45,493 nucleotides of DNA from Candidatus Woesearchaeota archaeon (lineage in GTDB: Archaea; Nanobdellota; Nanobdellia; Woesearchaeales; GW2011-AR9), in contig JABHWJ010000017.1 of the NCBI GenBank assembly GCA_018657845.1, positions 1 to 45,493 on the forward strand, in the 5' to 3' direction. Under the pieces are notes generated by a model, which worked only from the letters and a program-made list of their open reading frames with translations, was not told the origin of the DNA and searched no databases. Below, piece by piece: positions 23,716 to 31,869 of the stretch. The translations under genes and the position numbers were made by a program. Position 1 is the stretch's first letter, and the number at the start of each line of letters is the position of its first letter.

Positions 23716-24392
23716 ATTATTCCTTTTTTTCTTAAGTAATCTAACCCTACTTTTCTATTGTTCCTTAATTCACCAAGCATATGGGCATCACTATTCACAT
23801 AAATCCTATCTGCCTTTTCTAACATAAGATCTAAATTACTCCTGATGGTTTTTCCATTTATAAAATTAGTACAGTTAAATTCTAAAGGGATCTTATAATA
23901 ATTTGCTGCTTCAATCACGGGTTCAAGATCTAAGTGGGCCTTAAAGTAATAAATACAGGGATGGCCAATAAAATCAATCTGTTTATGGTGCCTTCTAATG
24001 GCATGTAAATATGCTTCAGTTATTTTTTCTGGATCTCCTTTACCTCCGTACACTCCTCCATGAGCAGACAAGATTACAAAATCTTCTTTCTTATCTTGTT
24101 CGATTTTATCACAAATATCTCCTTTTTCGTTCAACAAATCTGCTTCCACACCAAAAATAACTTTCACATCATTATGGATATTTCTCCATCTTCTAACCAA
24201 GCCCCTCCAATTAACTCTAGAAAAACCAAACGCTTCTTGAGTAGCTAGGCTATGGTCTGTAATGGCTAATTCTTTTAATCCAATCTCTCCAGCCATCTTA
24301 ACCATCTCATCAATAGAATTAAGCCCGTCAGAAAAATTAGAACTGTGGCAATGATAATCTCCATCTTCAAGATTTGGATTTATTACTATCAT
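23712..24392 (-). CDS. PHP-domain metal-dependent hydrolase
   Basis: A 226-residue stand-alone PHP protein. Ligand motifs are 'DYHCHSSNFSDG', 'AITDHS', 'GVEADLL', 'SAHGGVY', 'FIGHPCIYY', 'EFNCTN' and 'NSDAHM'. The family includes histidinol phosphatases, YcdX-type phosphatases and nucleases; the sequence alone does not choose. It is last of the minus-strand group after the Zn-ribbon/DUF2073/GTPase cluster, with a gap of 52 bases, and could be co-transcribed. Its PHP domain is distinct from that fused to PolX. Confidence 0.88.
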   Translation of the reverse strand: MIVINPNLEDGDYHCHSSNFSDGLNSIDEMVKMAGEIGLKELAITDHSLATQEAFGFSRVNWRGLVRRWRNIHNDVKVIFGVEADLLNEKGDICDKIEQDKKEDFVILSAHGGVYGGKGDPEKITEAYLHAIRRHHKQIDFIGHPCIYYFKAHLDLEPVIEAANYYKIPLEFNCTNFINGKTIRSNLDLMLEKADRIYVNSDAHMLGELRNNRKVGLDYLRKKGII

Positions 24393-24444
24393 CTTCTCTC
24401 CTCAAAATAAATAATATTTAAAATTATCGCAAATCTAGAAAAAA

Positions 24445-24828
24445 TCACTCTTGATCTTCATTCTTCTTAAACGCCTGAGGCAAATCAATTATGTACTTTC
24501 CTTCTTCTAACTTGAACACCAAAGGATCTTTCTTAAACAAATGCACCAAATCTAATTCGTATTTTCCCGGCTTCAAGATCCTAATTGACTCTAAATCCAA
24601 GATCACTGGTCTTTCTTTATCTTCATCTTTAACTCCCGCTAAATCCAGTACATCCTTTTCTATTTGTTCCCGATCAACTTCAGTTAACTTAGTAAGGATC
24701 TTTTTCCCTTCTTCCAATTGTTTTTTCTTAATATAAAAAAATAAACGTGCACCACAACTACAACCTTTTAGAATTTCGCTAGCTCCATCTGAGTAGATGG
24801 TGTTACAACGCACACATTGGTGGGGCAT
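24445..24828 (-). CDS. Zn-ribbon protein of the DUF2072/OapC-like family
   Basis: A 127-residue protein with an N-terminal zinc ribbon ('HQCVRCNTIYSDG', 'GCSCGARLFFYI'), a charged helix, and a C-terminal repeat-like beta segment ('LKPGKYELDLVHLF', 'LEEGKYIIDLPQAF'). It follows the DUF2073 gene by 5 bases, its ribosome binding site ('ggaggtaagagtcATG') lying at the end of that gene. The gene trio with DUF2073 and an Era-like GTPase is conserved in euryarchaeota and has been called origin-associated proteins in haloarchaea. The mechanism is not known. No orc1/cdc6 gene is in this window. Confidence 0.8.
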   Translation of the reverse strand: MPHQCVRCNTIYSDGASEILKGCSCGARLFFYIKKKQLEEGKKILTKLTEVDREQIEKDVLDLAGVKDEDKERPVILDLESIRILKPGKYELDLVHLFKKDPLVFKLEEGKYIIDLPQAFKKNEDQE

Positions 24829-24833
24829 GACTC

Positions 24834-25214
24834 TTACCTCCTTCTTTTCTTACTATCCCGAGTAAACAACTCGATTTTGTCTGGGTTCTGCTCTATTTTT
24901 CTTACAACATTAGCGGGACCAATTATGGTCATCCCTCTTCTGTCTCCCAAAAGAGCATTCATCACATGAGTTTTCACTTTTTTCATTCCGTCATGTTTAT
25001 TATCTGGATAAATAACGCTCAACTCAATCCCTCTGAACTTGCTATTAATCTCTTCCATGGTAATTTCAATTAAATCAGCTTCTTCCTGCTTCTTTAACCT
25101 TCCTTCCATTAATACAATCTTATTCTCTTTAACAATATTAAGAAGTCTATTGATTCTTTTCGCTGAGCTAAGATACTCAACTTCCCCATAAGGTATAAAT
25201 TGAAATGTTACCAT
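24834..25214 (-). CDS. DUF2073 family protein
   Basis: A 126-residue alpha/beta protein with a Lys/Arg-rich tail ('TRDSKKRRR'). The sequence 'LLNIVKENKIVLMEGRLKKQ' and 'GLSVIYPD'-type strand ('IELSVIYPDNKHDGM') match what I know of DUF2073, the partner of the Era-like GTPase and Zn-ribbon protein. The basic tail would suit RNA or ribosome contact, which is inference. It lies between the GTPase gene (43 bases upstream) and the Zn-ribbon gene (5 bases downstream). Confidence 0.8.
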   Translation of the reverse strand: MVTFQFIPYGEVEYLSSAKRINRLLNIVKENKIVLMEGRLKKQEEADLIEITMEEINSKFRGIELSVIYPDNKHDGMKKVKTHVMNALLGDRRGMTIIGPANVVRKIEQNPDKIELFTRDSKKRRR

Positions 25215-25257
25215 CTTTTTTTGTTATCGTTTAGTAATCTTTTGACCTTTTTAAACT

Positions 25258-25893
25258 TTACTTTACAACCTTAAACAATTCTTCATAAAATTCATCTACA
25301 TTTTTACCGTATTTTGCACTAATCCCCACAACATTATATTGTGGAAAAGCCGCTTTAATCCGGTCCATGTTAGATCTTTTAAGGTCAACTTTATTTGCTG
25401 CAATTAAAACAGGAATATCTCTTGCCACTAGATTTCCCATAATTGTAATGTTAACTTGTGAATAAGGGTCTTGGGTAGAATCTAACACCACAACCACTGC
25501 TTCCATTGTATCTAACCATTTTATAGAATCAATAACTCCTTTGGTCGCTTCTTTGGCTCTCTTTTTTGCCATAGTATTCTTCATTCCCCTTTTAATAAAA
25601 TCTTCATAATCAATCCGGGTAGCAATCCCCGGAGTATCTACCAAAGAAAAACTTAATTCCTTACCTTTTTTATTTTTAATACTAATTTGTTCTTTGATTA
25701 CAATCTCTCTTGTTTCGTGAGCAATATGAGAAACTGAAGACATTGATTCTCCTAACCAATCTTCACAAATCTTGTTAGCTAAAGTACTTTTTCCTCCATT
25801 CGGAGGACCATATAATCCCAACTTAACATGACTTTTTCTCTTAAAGAGATTCCTTAAGAATTTATTCATTAATTTTTTCCAGACAGATACCAT
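25258..25893 (-). CDS. Era-like GTPase
   Basis: A 211-residue small GTPase. G1 is 'GPPNGGKST', G3 'DTPG' within 'SFSLVDTPGIATRIDYEDFI', G4 'NKVD', and G5 'ISAKYGKN'. The N-terminal basic helix ('NKFLRNLFKRKSHVK') may bind RNA or membrane. It has no KH domain, so it is not Era itself. It is the first gene of the archaeal GTPase-DUF2073-Zn-ribbon cluster. The group is thought to act in ribosome or replication related work; evidence is by neighbourhood only. Confidence 0.88.
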   Translation of the reverse strand: MVSVWKKLMNKFLRNLFKRKSHVKLGLYGPPNGGKSTLANKICEDWLGESMSSVSHIAHETREIVIKEQISIKNKKGKELSFSLVDTPGIATRIDYEDFIKRGMKNTMAKKRAKEATKGVIDSIKWLDTMEAVVVVLDSTQDPYSQVNITIMGNLVARDIPVLIAANKVDLKRSNMDRIKAAFPQYNVVGISAKYGKNVDEFYEELFKVVK

Positions 25894-26027
25894 GGTACAC
25901 CCTTTTTAATTTCCTCTAACCATCAAGATTCCAAAATACTACTTAAATGTTTCTATTGAGTAGAATATATAACTTAACCAAGCTATCCAACACAAAAATA
26001 TATAAACCCTCCACTATTATCAACCAC

Positions 26028-26135
26028 ATGAAAACAGCACTCCTATTAATCATGATTGTCCTAGGAAATCTTAGTTTATACTGGTTATTTTCTGGAAGAA
26101 AGAGGTTTGAACAAAAGTGGCAGAAAAACACTTAA
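26028..26135 (+). CDS. Short single-span membrane protein
   Basis: A 35-residue ORF starting at ATG 26028: one hydrophobic helix ('ALLLIMIVLGNLSLYWLF') and a basic tail. The TATA box 'aatatataaacc' lies 26 bases before the ATG, which makes the ORF exactly leaderless, and argues for this start over the 25947 start in the ORF track. It overlaps the next gene (26117) by 19 bases, whose 'gaggt' ribosome binding site is inside it, so it may serve both as a small membrane protein and as the coupled first cistron. Confidence 0.55.
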   Translation: MKTALLLIMIVLGNLSLYWLFSGRKRFEQKWQKNT

Positions 26136-26620
26136 TTGTTGACCAACTTAAGTTTGGCTATGAAGGACTTTTTGATGTTAAGGAACTCTACCGTTTAATT
26201 GATTCTTGGTTTTATGAAAAAGGTTGGGATAAATATGAACACACCAACCAAGAACAAATTACTCCGGAAGGTAGGCAAATCCGAATTGTACTCGAACCTT
26301 GGAAAAGTATTACTGATTATTATAAAATAATTATCCGAATAAAAGCAATTTTTACTGATGTCAAAGATGTTGAGATCGAAAAAGAAGGAGCAACTATTAA
26401 AATAAATCAAGGAATTGTTAGAATAATTTTCGATGGTTACGTTTTAACGGATCGAAAAAACAGATGGACCTCTACCCCCTTTATGTGGTTCCTCCACATT
26501 ATCTTTAATAAATACATTTTCAAACAACATTTCAACAAGGCTGAACGCTGGCTCAAATCAGACTTAGATGACATTTACCAAAAGATAAAAACTCTCTTTA
26601 ATGTTTACAAATATCGTTAA
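26117..26620 (+). CDS. Hypothetical protein, three-copy local family
   Basis: A 167-residue protein starting at GTG; the N-terminus MAEKH agrees with the MAEKN of its neighbour, which supports this start. It shares 'YEGLFDVKELYRLIDSW', 'TPEGRQIRIVLEPWK', 'TDYYK', 'DVEIEKEGATIK' and 'TDRKNRW' with the genes at 10510 and 26623. Soluble or peripheral; a hydrophobic patch near 'FMWFLHIIFNKYIF' could touch membrane. Function unknown. It lies 2 bases before its paralog and downstream of a small membrane ORF. Confidence 0.78.
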   Translation: MAEKHLIVDQLKFGYEGLFDVKELYRLIDSWFYEKGWDKYEHTNQEQITPEGRQIRIVLEPWKSITDYYKIIIRIKAIFTDVKDVEIEKEGATIKINQGIVRIIFDGYVLTDRKNRWTSTPFMWFLHIIFNKYIFKQHFNKAERWLKSDLDDIYQKIKTLFNVYKYR

Positions 26621-26622
26621 AA

Positions 26623-27216
26623 ATGGCAGAAAAAAACTTACTCATTAACAATCGGACTGTCACTTACAAAGGCATCTTCAAGGTAGATGAACTTTTTAAT
26701 ATTATTAATCAATTAATTGAAGAAAGGGGCTATCGAAAAAACGAGAAAAAAACCGAAGAGAAAGTAACTCCTACTGGTAGAAGAACTTACGTAGAACTAA
26801 GACCTCTCAAGGTAAAAACCAATTACGTTAAATTTATGCTTAAAATAAAAATAACCCTTTCTAACATCACTGAATCAATCAAAGAAGTTCAAGGAGTAAA
26901 GAAGAAATTTGAACAAGGAGATATTGAGGTAATTTTTGATGCCTGGTCCATTACAGATTACGCTTCTCGATGGGGAATGAAACCATTGGCTTTCTTCTTC
27001 AAAGCATTCATTAACAAATTTATTTACACGTTGCCTTTAGAAACAGGATTTACTGGAGAATTAGTTAGCGACACAGATTACATCTCTGAACAACTAAGAG
27101 CTTTCTTTAACTTATACAAATTCCAATCCCGAGACGCTTTAAATCCACAAGAAAAGCCATTAGAATCAGATAATCAAGAATCACTTACTCCAGAACCACA
27201 CAGAGAATTACCTTAA
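26623..27216 (+). CDS. Hypothetical protein, three-copy local family
   Basis: A 197-residue paralog of the gene just upstream, with the shared landmarks 'YKGIFKVDELFNIINQLIEE', 'TPTGRRTYVELRPLK', 'TNYVKFMLKIKI', 'GDIEVIFDAWSITDYASRWG' and a hydrophobic patch 'PLAFFFKAFINKFIY'. An extra Pro/Glu-rich tail of about 25 residues is unique to this copy. Tandem placement shows local duplication; the 10510 copy is about 16 kb away. Function unknown. Confidence 0.78.
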   Translation: MAEKNLLINNRTVTYKGIFKVDELFNIINQLIEERGYRKNEKKTEEKVTPTGRRTYVELRPLKVKTNYVKFMLKIKITLSNITESIKEVQGVKKKFEQGDIEVIFDAWSITDYASRWGMKPLAFFFKAFINKFIYTLPLETGFTGELVSDTDYISEQLRAFFNLYKFQSRDALNPQEKPLESDNQESLTPEPHRELP

Positions 27217-27227
27217 ATTAAATTTTC

Positions 27228-28502
27228 TCAATCAACAACATCTCCCCTTAAATCCCAGGGGCCAATATTCTTAACTCTAACTTTAACTCTTTGACCTAAT
27301 GTAAATTCTCCTTTCAACACCACTTGCTTATATTCATTAGTTCTTCCAATCCAACTTTCTTCCTTTCCGCGATCATCAATTAATACAGAAACTTCATGAC
27401 CCAAAAATTTCTCATTCTGCATCTGAGCAATGTTGTTAAAAATATCTGCTAACACTCTTGACCTTCTCTTAATTTCGCCCCCTTCTACTTGATTCTTCAT
27501 CTCAGCAGCGGGCGTCTTTGGTCGAGGCCAGAATCTAGAAATATTAATCGCATCAGGAGTAGTTCGTTTTACCATACTCAATGTGTCCCAGTATTGTTGT
27601 TCAGTCTCTCCAGGAAAACCTACAATAATATCTGTAGCAATAGTTATTCTTGGGAAATATCTTCTAAAATCTTTAATTAAATCTTCAAAATCTTTAGCTT
27701 TATACGGACGTTTCATGTCTTCCAAAACTTGATCATTCCCAGCTTGCAATGGCAGATGTAAAAATTTAAAGATTTTTTCACTCTTAAACACTTTCAACAA
27801 CTTATCTTTTATTTTTAGTAAATGATCTGGATTCATCATCCCAATCCTAATCCGATAATTTCCTTCAACTCTAACTAACTCTTCCAACAAGTCAGCTAAA
27901 TCTGTACCAATATCAAAACCATAACAACCACAATCTTGTGAAGTCAACCATACTTCTTTTACACCTTGCATAAGAGCTTTCCTTAATTGTAATTTTATCT
28001 CTTCGATAGAATAAGAAACCAAGTTTCCGCGAGCTGACCTAGTTTTACAAAAAGTACAATATCCCAAACAACCTCTAGAAATTGGAATTATTTCTACAAT
28101 TGGATTCTTTCTTACCCTTGGCAATTTTAATGGAGGCATCTCTCCCATTTCTAACATTTTTACTACATTATCATTCAATGTTTCTTCTACAACTTCCACA
28201 ATATTGTGGATTTGTTTAGTTCCAATTAGAGAATATTTTTTTAACAATTTCCTTTCTGTTTGTGCAATACAACCAGCAATAATAATCATTTTGTAAGGAT
28301 ATTCTTCTTTTATTTCTTCTAATTGTTTAAAGAAAGCATTTTCCGTAGGACTCTTAACAGTACACGAATTAATAATTACCACATCAGCTTCTTCTAGATT
28401 ATCAATTATCTCAAATTTCGCTTCCTTCAATAGTCCTGCCATCTGCTCACTATCTGCCCGATTAGCAGAACAACCTTGAGTAATAAAGTGTACTTTAGTC
28501 AT
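27228..28502 (-). CDS. tRNA t6A methylthiotransferase (MtaB/CDKAL1 type)
   Basis: A 424-residue radical SAM enzyme that adds a methylthio group to t6A37 of tRNAs reading ANN codons. The N-terminal UPF0004 domain holds the auxiliary cluster cysteines in 'QGCSANRADSEQ', 'NSCTVKSPTENAF' and 'AGCIAQTE'. The radical SAM motif is C-x3-C-x2-C in 'GCLGYCTFCKTRSARG', and a TRAM domain forms the C-terminus ('LIDDRGKEESWIGRTNEYKQ'). Archaeal members belong to the CDKAL1-like branch by known family distribution. It has its own TATA-like box ('atatttataaagc') and diverges from the pilin-like gene. Confidence 0.92.
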   Translation of the reverse strand: MTKVHFITQGCSANRADSEQMAGLLKEAKFEIIDNLEEADVVIINSCTVKSPTENAFFKQLEEIKEEYPYKMIIIAGCIAQTERKLLKKYSLIGTKQIHNIVEVVEETLNDNVVKMLEMGEMPPLKLPRVRKNPIVEIIPISRGCLGYCTFCKTRSARGNLVSYSIEEIKLQLRKALMQGVKEVWLTSQDCGCYGFDIGTDLADLLEELVRVEGNYRIRIGMMNPDHLLKIKDKLLKVFKSEKIFKFLHLPLQAGNDQVLEDMKRPYKAKDFEDLIKDFRRYFPRITIATDIIVGFPGETEQQYWDTLSMVKRTTPDAINISRFWPRPKTPAAEMKNQVEGGEIKRRSRVLADIFNNIAQMQNEKFLGHEVSVLIDDRGKEESWIGRTNEYKQVVLKGEFTLGQRVKVRVKNIGPWDLRGDVVD

Positions 28503-28577
28503 AAACCTTTCAGAAGCTACTTGCTTTATAAATATTATCTAGAAAGATATATAAAATAAAAATATATCCATTTATCT

Positions 28578-29333
28578 ATGCAAAAAAGAGGACAATTAAC
28601 AGTTTTCATAATTGTAGGATTCATCTTGATAGCCATTGTTGCTTCTTTAATTTTTATTCTTTCTCAAGAAGATAAAATCACTAATTCTACTGAAGTAATT
28701 GATCTTGTAGATATAACCCATTATGTCGAACAATGTTTAAAACAAACCACCAAAGAATCCCTCTTAGATATAAGTTCTAAGGGAGGATATTTTATTCTTC
28801 CAGAAAAAGCCACTAAAGACCTAACCGAAAATGTTCCTATCTTAATTGAGGATGGAAAAACTTTCTTCTTTTCTAATTCGGCAGTTAGCAAGGAGATTAG
28901 TTTATATGTTGACTCTCTTGTAGGTTTATGTTTAAAGGATTTCGCCATCTTTGAAGATCAAGGATACTTTGTAACCCAAAATCCACCACAAACAGAATCT
29001 ACCCTAACTCCTGAATTCTTAATTGTAGAAACAACACTTCCTCTTAAGATAACCAAAAACCAAGAGGCCACTGAAATTTCCAAATTCCAAGTTGAAATCC
29101 CCATAAAAAGATTTTACCAAATCCTTACATCATCAGAAAAAATAGTTTTAGCAATAAAAGATAATCTTTGCTTAAGTTGCATCTCAAAAATAACTTCAGA
29201 AAATAATCTCTTCATAGAAACTATGCCTTTAGAAAAAGGTCTTTATTTATTTGAAATAAGAGATAGTAACTATTTCATTAACAATCAAGAGTACGAATTT
29301 AGATTTGCCGCCAAATATGAACTTGAAGAATAA
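28578..29333 (+). CDS. Secreted/pilin-like protein with class III signal peptide
   Basis: A 251-residue protein that begins 'MQKRGQLTVFIIVGFILIAI', the class III (type IV pilin-like) signal seen in many DPANN surface proteins: a short basic head, a G/Q cleavage region and then a long hydrophobic helix. The rest is a soluble beta-rich domain with a few Cys ('EQCLKQT', 'GLCLKDF', 'NLCLSCIS'). It overlaps by 17 bases the next gene, a large secreted HExxH protein, so the two are coupled and probably act together at the surface. Precise role unknown. Confidence 0.82.
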   Translation: MQKRGQLTVFIIVGFILIAIVASLIFILSQEDKITNSTEVIDLVDITHYVEQCLKQTTKESLLDISSKGGYFILPEKATKDLTENVPILIEDGKTFFFSNSAVSKEISLYVDSLVGLCLKDFAIFEDQGYFVTQNPPQTESTLTPEFLIVETTLPLKITKNQEATEISKFQVEIPIKRFYQILTSSEKIVLAIKDNLCLSCISKITSENNLFIETMPLEKGLYLFEIRDSNYFINNQEYEFRFAAKYELEE

Positions 29334-31851
29334 AATAATTGTCTGCACCTTATTCACATTACTACTTGTTCCTTTAGCTCTAGCAGAATGCCCTCCAGAT
29401 TGTCAAGAAGATATAACTATTCCCGAACAAGAATATGATCCCTATCAAGATCCAGGTTTTTACACTTCGTCTAATCCTTCAGATTGGGATTGGGATCAAG
29501 TAGATTGGAATTTTGTTGATTTTGGAAGGGCAGAACTTTATACCAATAACCAATTTTACCAAAATCTACCAGAACAGAAATATTCAAATCTTGATTACCA
29601 ACAAACAGATTATAATAATGAATTCTTCAATCATGATTTGGTCGATCCAGTAAAATATCTGGCCGATCTTAAATGTAAAGACTGTACTCTTTATATTAAA
29701 GGTATGCAAACAATTGTTTATTCAGATAAAAGCCAATCTTATCAACAAGGAGAAATAAAAGTCACTTACTCTAAAGAAGGTATTCGCCATATGAATGGAA
29801 AAGACTTCGCCCCTATTCCGGGAGGATATCCCATTGGAATCTCATTTGAAGCAAATGCAAAGGAGCTCCTTGCTAAATTCCCAGAAAAGGACTATGATTT
29901 CCGGAGATTCAAGGCCTATAATAATTACAACCTCGAAGAAATAAAAAAAGTTGGAGATGTTTATGTTTTCCCCGATGGAACAGAGATGGCACAAGTGGAT
30001 TACATAACTAATGGTTACGACCTTGAACCCAGTTTGTTGGGAACTGTAACTATAGATACTGGCAACCAATACTTATTCTTAAAAGACGGAAAAAGGATTA
30101 AAGGCAAGGTAAGTTTCGCAGATAATCAATTTTACATTAAATCAGGATACGAAGCCACAATCATTCCGGTTAATTATCCTCTCCAATTAAAACACCAAGG
30201 AGGATACAAAATTAGTCCAGAAAATAAAGATACTTATGTTTATTTCTCCAAACCTTTAGAACCCCAACCCAACCATCTAGTTATCACTGACACCTACTTA
30301 AGCATGCAAGCAGATAAAGACTCCTCTGTAGTCATCGAACCCCAACCAGGAAACAAATTCTTTTGGATGGTCAAAAATTCTTATGTTCAAACAGAATCAG
30401 GAGAAGAAATTATAAGCGATTTTTATTCAATGGCAAACAATGACAAATTAACCATTTACCTCTCTGGAGATCAGGAACCTCAAACGTTAGAATTTTCCTC
30501 TCGAGAAGAAGAAGGAAAAACCCCTCTGGTAAAACATGAAGGAACTTCTGGAACCACCATAATTAACTCTGGAAGAATCTCTTTATTTGCAGAAAATGGA
30601 CAAGTGAACATAATTCCTCCAGAACCATTAACAGAAAAAACAGCTACCCTAAATAATCCCAATAGCGTCGCTTTTGAATTCACTTCCTCTTCAATGGAGG
30701 AAAATGAGAAAATTAGATTGAGTTCATCTAATCGTTACTTATATTTAGTTGATAATAAACCAATTATGGGAAATAATCTTGGCTTAAGAGTTTCCGACCA
30801 GATTTCTGACAATATGGTTAAAACTGTTTATGATCTTAGGTACAAGTATCCAAAGATAGAATTCTCCGCTTCTTACACCTCAACCAATACAATTCAAGTA
30901 CTAAATGAATGGTTTGAAGACAAGCCTGGCTTAGAAAAACATTTGGATTTAAGTGTTGGGGGGACAGATATATTTTATAATGTTTTTACAAATCAACTTC
31001 TAGTAGATAATTTAATGACAGATCCATCAACCTTAGCTAAAAAAGAACTTCGAGATATTGATTCTCCTTTAGAGTTACTTGACCATGAATTAACCCATAA
31101 TTTTGATGCCGAAGTTTTCCGTAGAGAAAATAAATTAAATCCCCAGATCGGCCAAGGGATTGCCCACCCCGAAAGTCTTCTCTCTAAATATCAAGAAATA
31201 GTCCTCGGATCATCTGACCGTCTTTATGTTGATCAAGAATTTAGAAATATGATTAAAAGAACTGATGAACTATTTTCTGAAATCCCATCAGATATAACCA
31301 TAAACTTAGAAACTACCGGAGGAAAGACCTTTTCAGCTTTCATTTCTAAGGATCTTCAAGCAGCAGAGCAACAAGGTCCTGAAAAATTAAGAGAAGAACA
31401 AGCTGCCCAAATAAAATTAATTGACTTACGTCTTAGTGTATTGGCTGATCGTTTAGAATCCCCCGAACTTAGGGAAGAAGCTAAACTTCTACGAGAAAAA
31501 TTTAACAAAAAAGTTTTTCAAGACACCGGCCAATATCCCTATGCGTATTATCAATCTGGGCCAGGAACACAATTTAATACAAATAATCAAGAACAATCGA
31601 ATATTATTGACTTTCCCCCTAGCTATTGGGAATATTCTTCCACAGTCGCAGAAAGAAAAGTTGAAGAACTCCCCCATACTGATGAATCAGAATATGCCAT
31701 CCGTCTAGAAGTAGATCGCGCCCACAGCCTAGGAATAAATGAAGGTGACCCAGATTATTGGATTATAGAAAAAGCCGAATCTCGTTGCGAGCAATACACT
31801 GGAGCTGTTTGTGCTCCCTGTACCATTTACACTCTAACCTGTAAACCATAA
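29317..31851 (+). CDS. Large secreted protein with HExxH metallopeptidase motif
   Basis: Starting at ATG 29317 rather than the TTG at 29305 of the track, this 844-residue protein has a normal signal peptide ('NKIIVCTLFTLLLVPLALA'), then 'CPPDC' and a long beta-rich region (about 60-480). The zinc peptidase motif H-E-x-x-H appears as 'LDHELTHNFDAEV', first His near residue 590. The region before the motif is helical, as usual for metzincin or gluzincin folds; the third ligand is not clear. A Cys-rich end ('CEQYTGAVCAPCTIYTLTC') suggests disulfides. It could process surface proteins or attack host or neighbour proteins; substrate unknown. Confidence 0.8.
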   Translation: MNLKNKIIVCTLFTLLLVPLALAECPPDCQEDITIPEQEYDPYQDPGFYTSSNPSDWDWDQVDWNFVDFGRAELYTNNQFYQNLPEQKYSNLDYQQTDYNNEFFNHDLVDPVKYLADLKCKDCTLYIKGMQTIVYSDKSQSYQQGEIKVTYSKEGIRHMNGKDFAPIPGGYPIGISFEANAKELLAKFPEKDYDFRRFKAYNNYNLEEIKKVGDVYVFPDGTEMAQVDYITNGYDLEPSLLGTVTIDTGNQYLFLKDGKRIKGKVSFADNQFYIKSGYEATIIPVNYPLQLKHQGGYKISPENKDTYVYFSKPLEPQPNHLVITDTYLSMQADKDSSVVIEPQPGNKFFWMVKNSYVQTESGEEIISDFYSMANNDKLTIYLSGDQEPQTLEFSSREEEGKTPLVKHEGTSGTTIINSGRISLFAENGQVNIIPPEPLTEKTATLNNPNSVAFEFTSSSMEENEKIRLSSSNRYLYLVDNKPIMGNNLGLRVSDQISDNMVKTVYDLRYKYPKIEFSASYTSTNTIQVLNEWFEDKPGLEKHLDLSVGGTDIFYNVFTNQLLVDNLMTDPSTLAKKELRDIDSPLELLDHELTHNFDAEVFRRENKLNPQIGQGIAHPESLLSKYQEIVLGSSDRLYVDQEFRNMIKRTDELFSEIPSDITINLETTGGKTFSAFISKDLQAAEQQGPEKLREEQAAQIKLIDLRLSVLADRLESPELREEAKLLREKFNKKVFQDTGQYPYAYYQSGPGTQFNTNNQEQSNIIDFPPSYWEYSSTVAERKVEELPHTDESEYAIRLEVDRAHSLGINEGDPDYWIIEKAESRCEQYTGAVCAPCTIYTLTCKP

Positions 31852-31869
31852 CAACAATCTTCTTAATTC

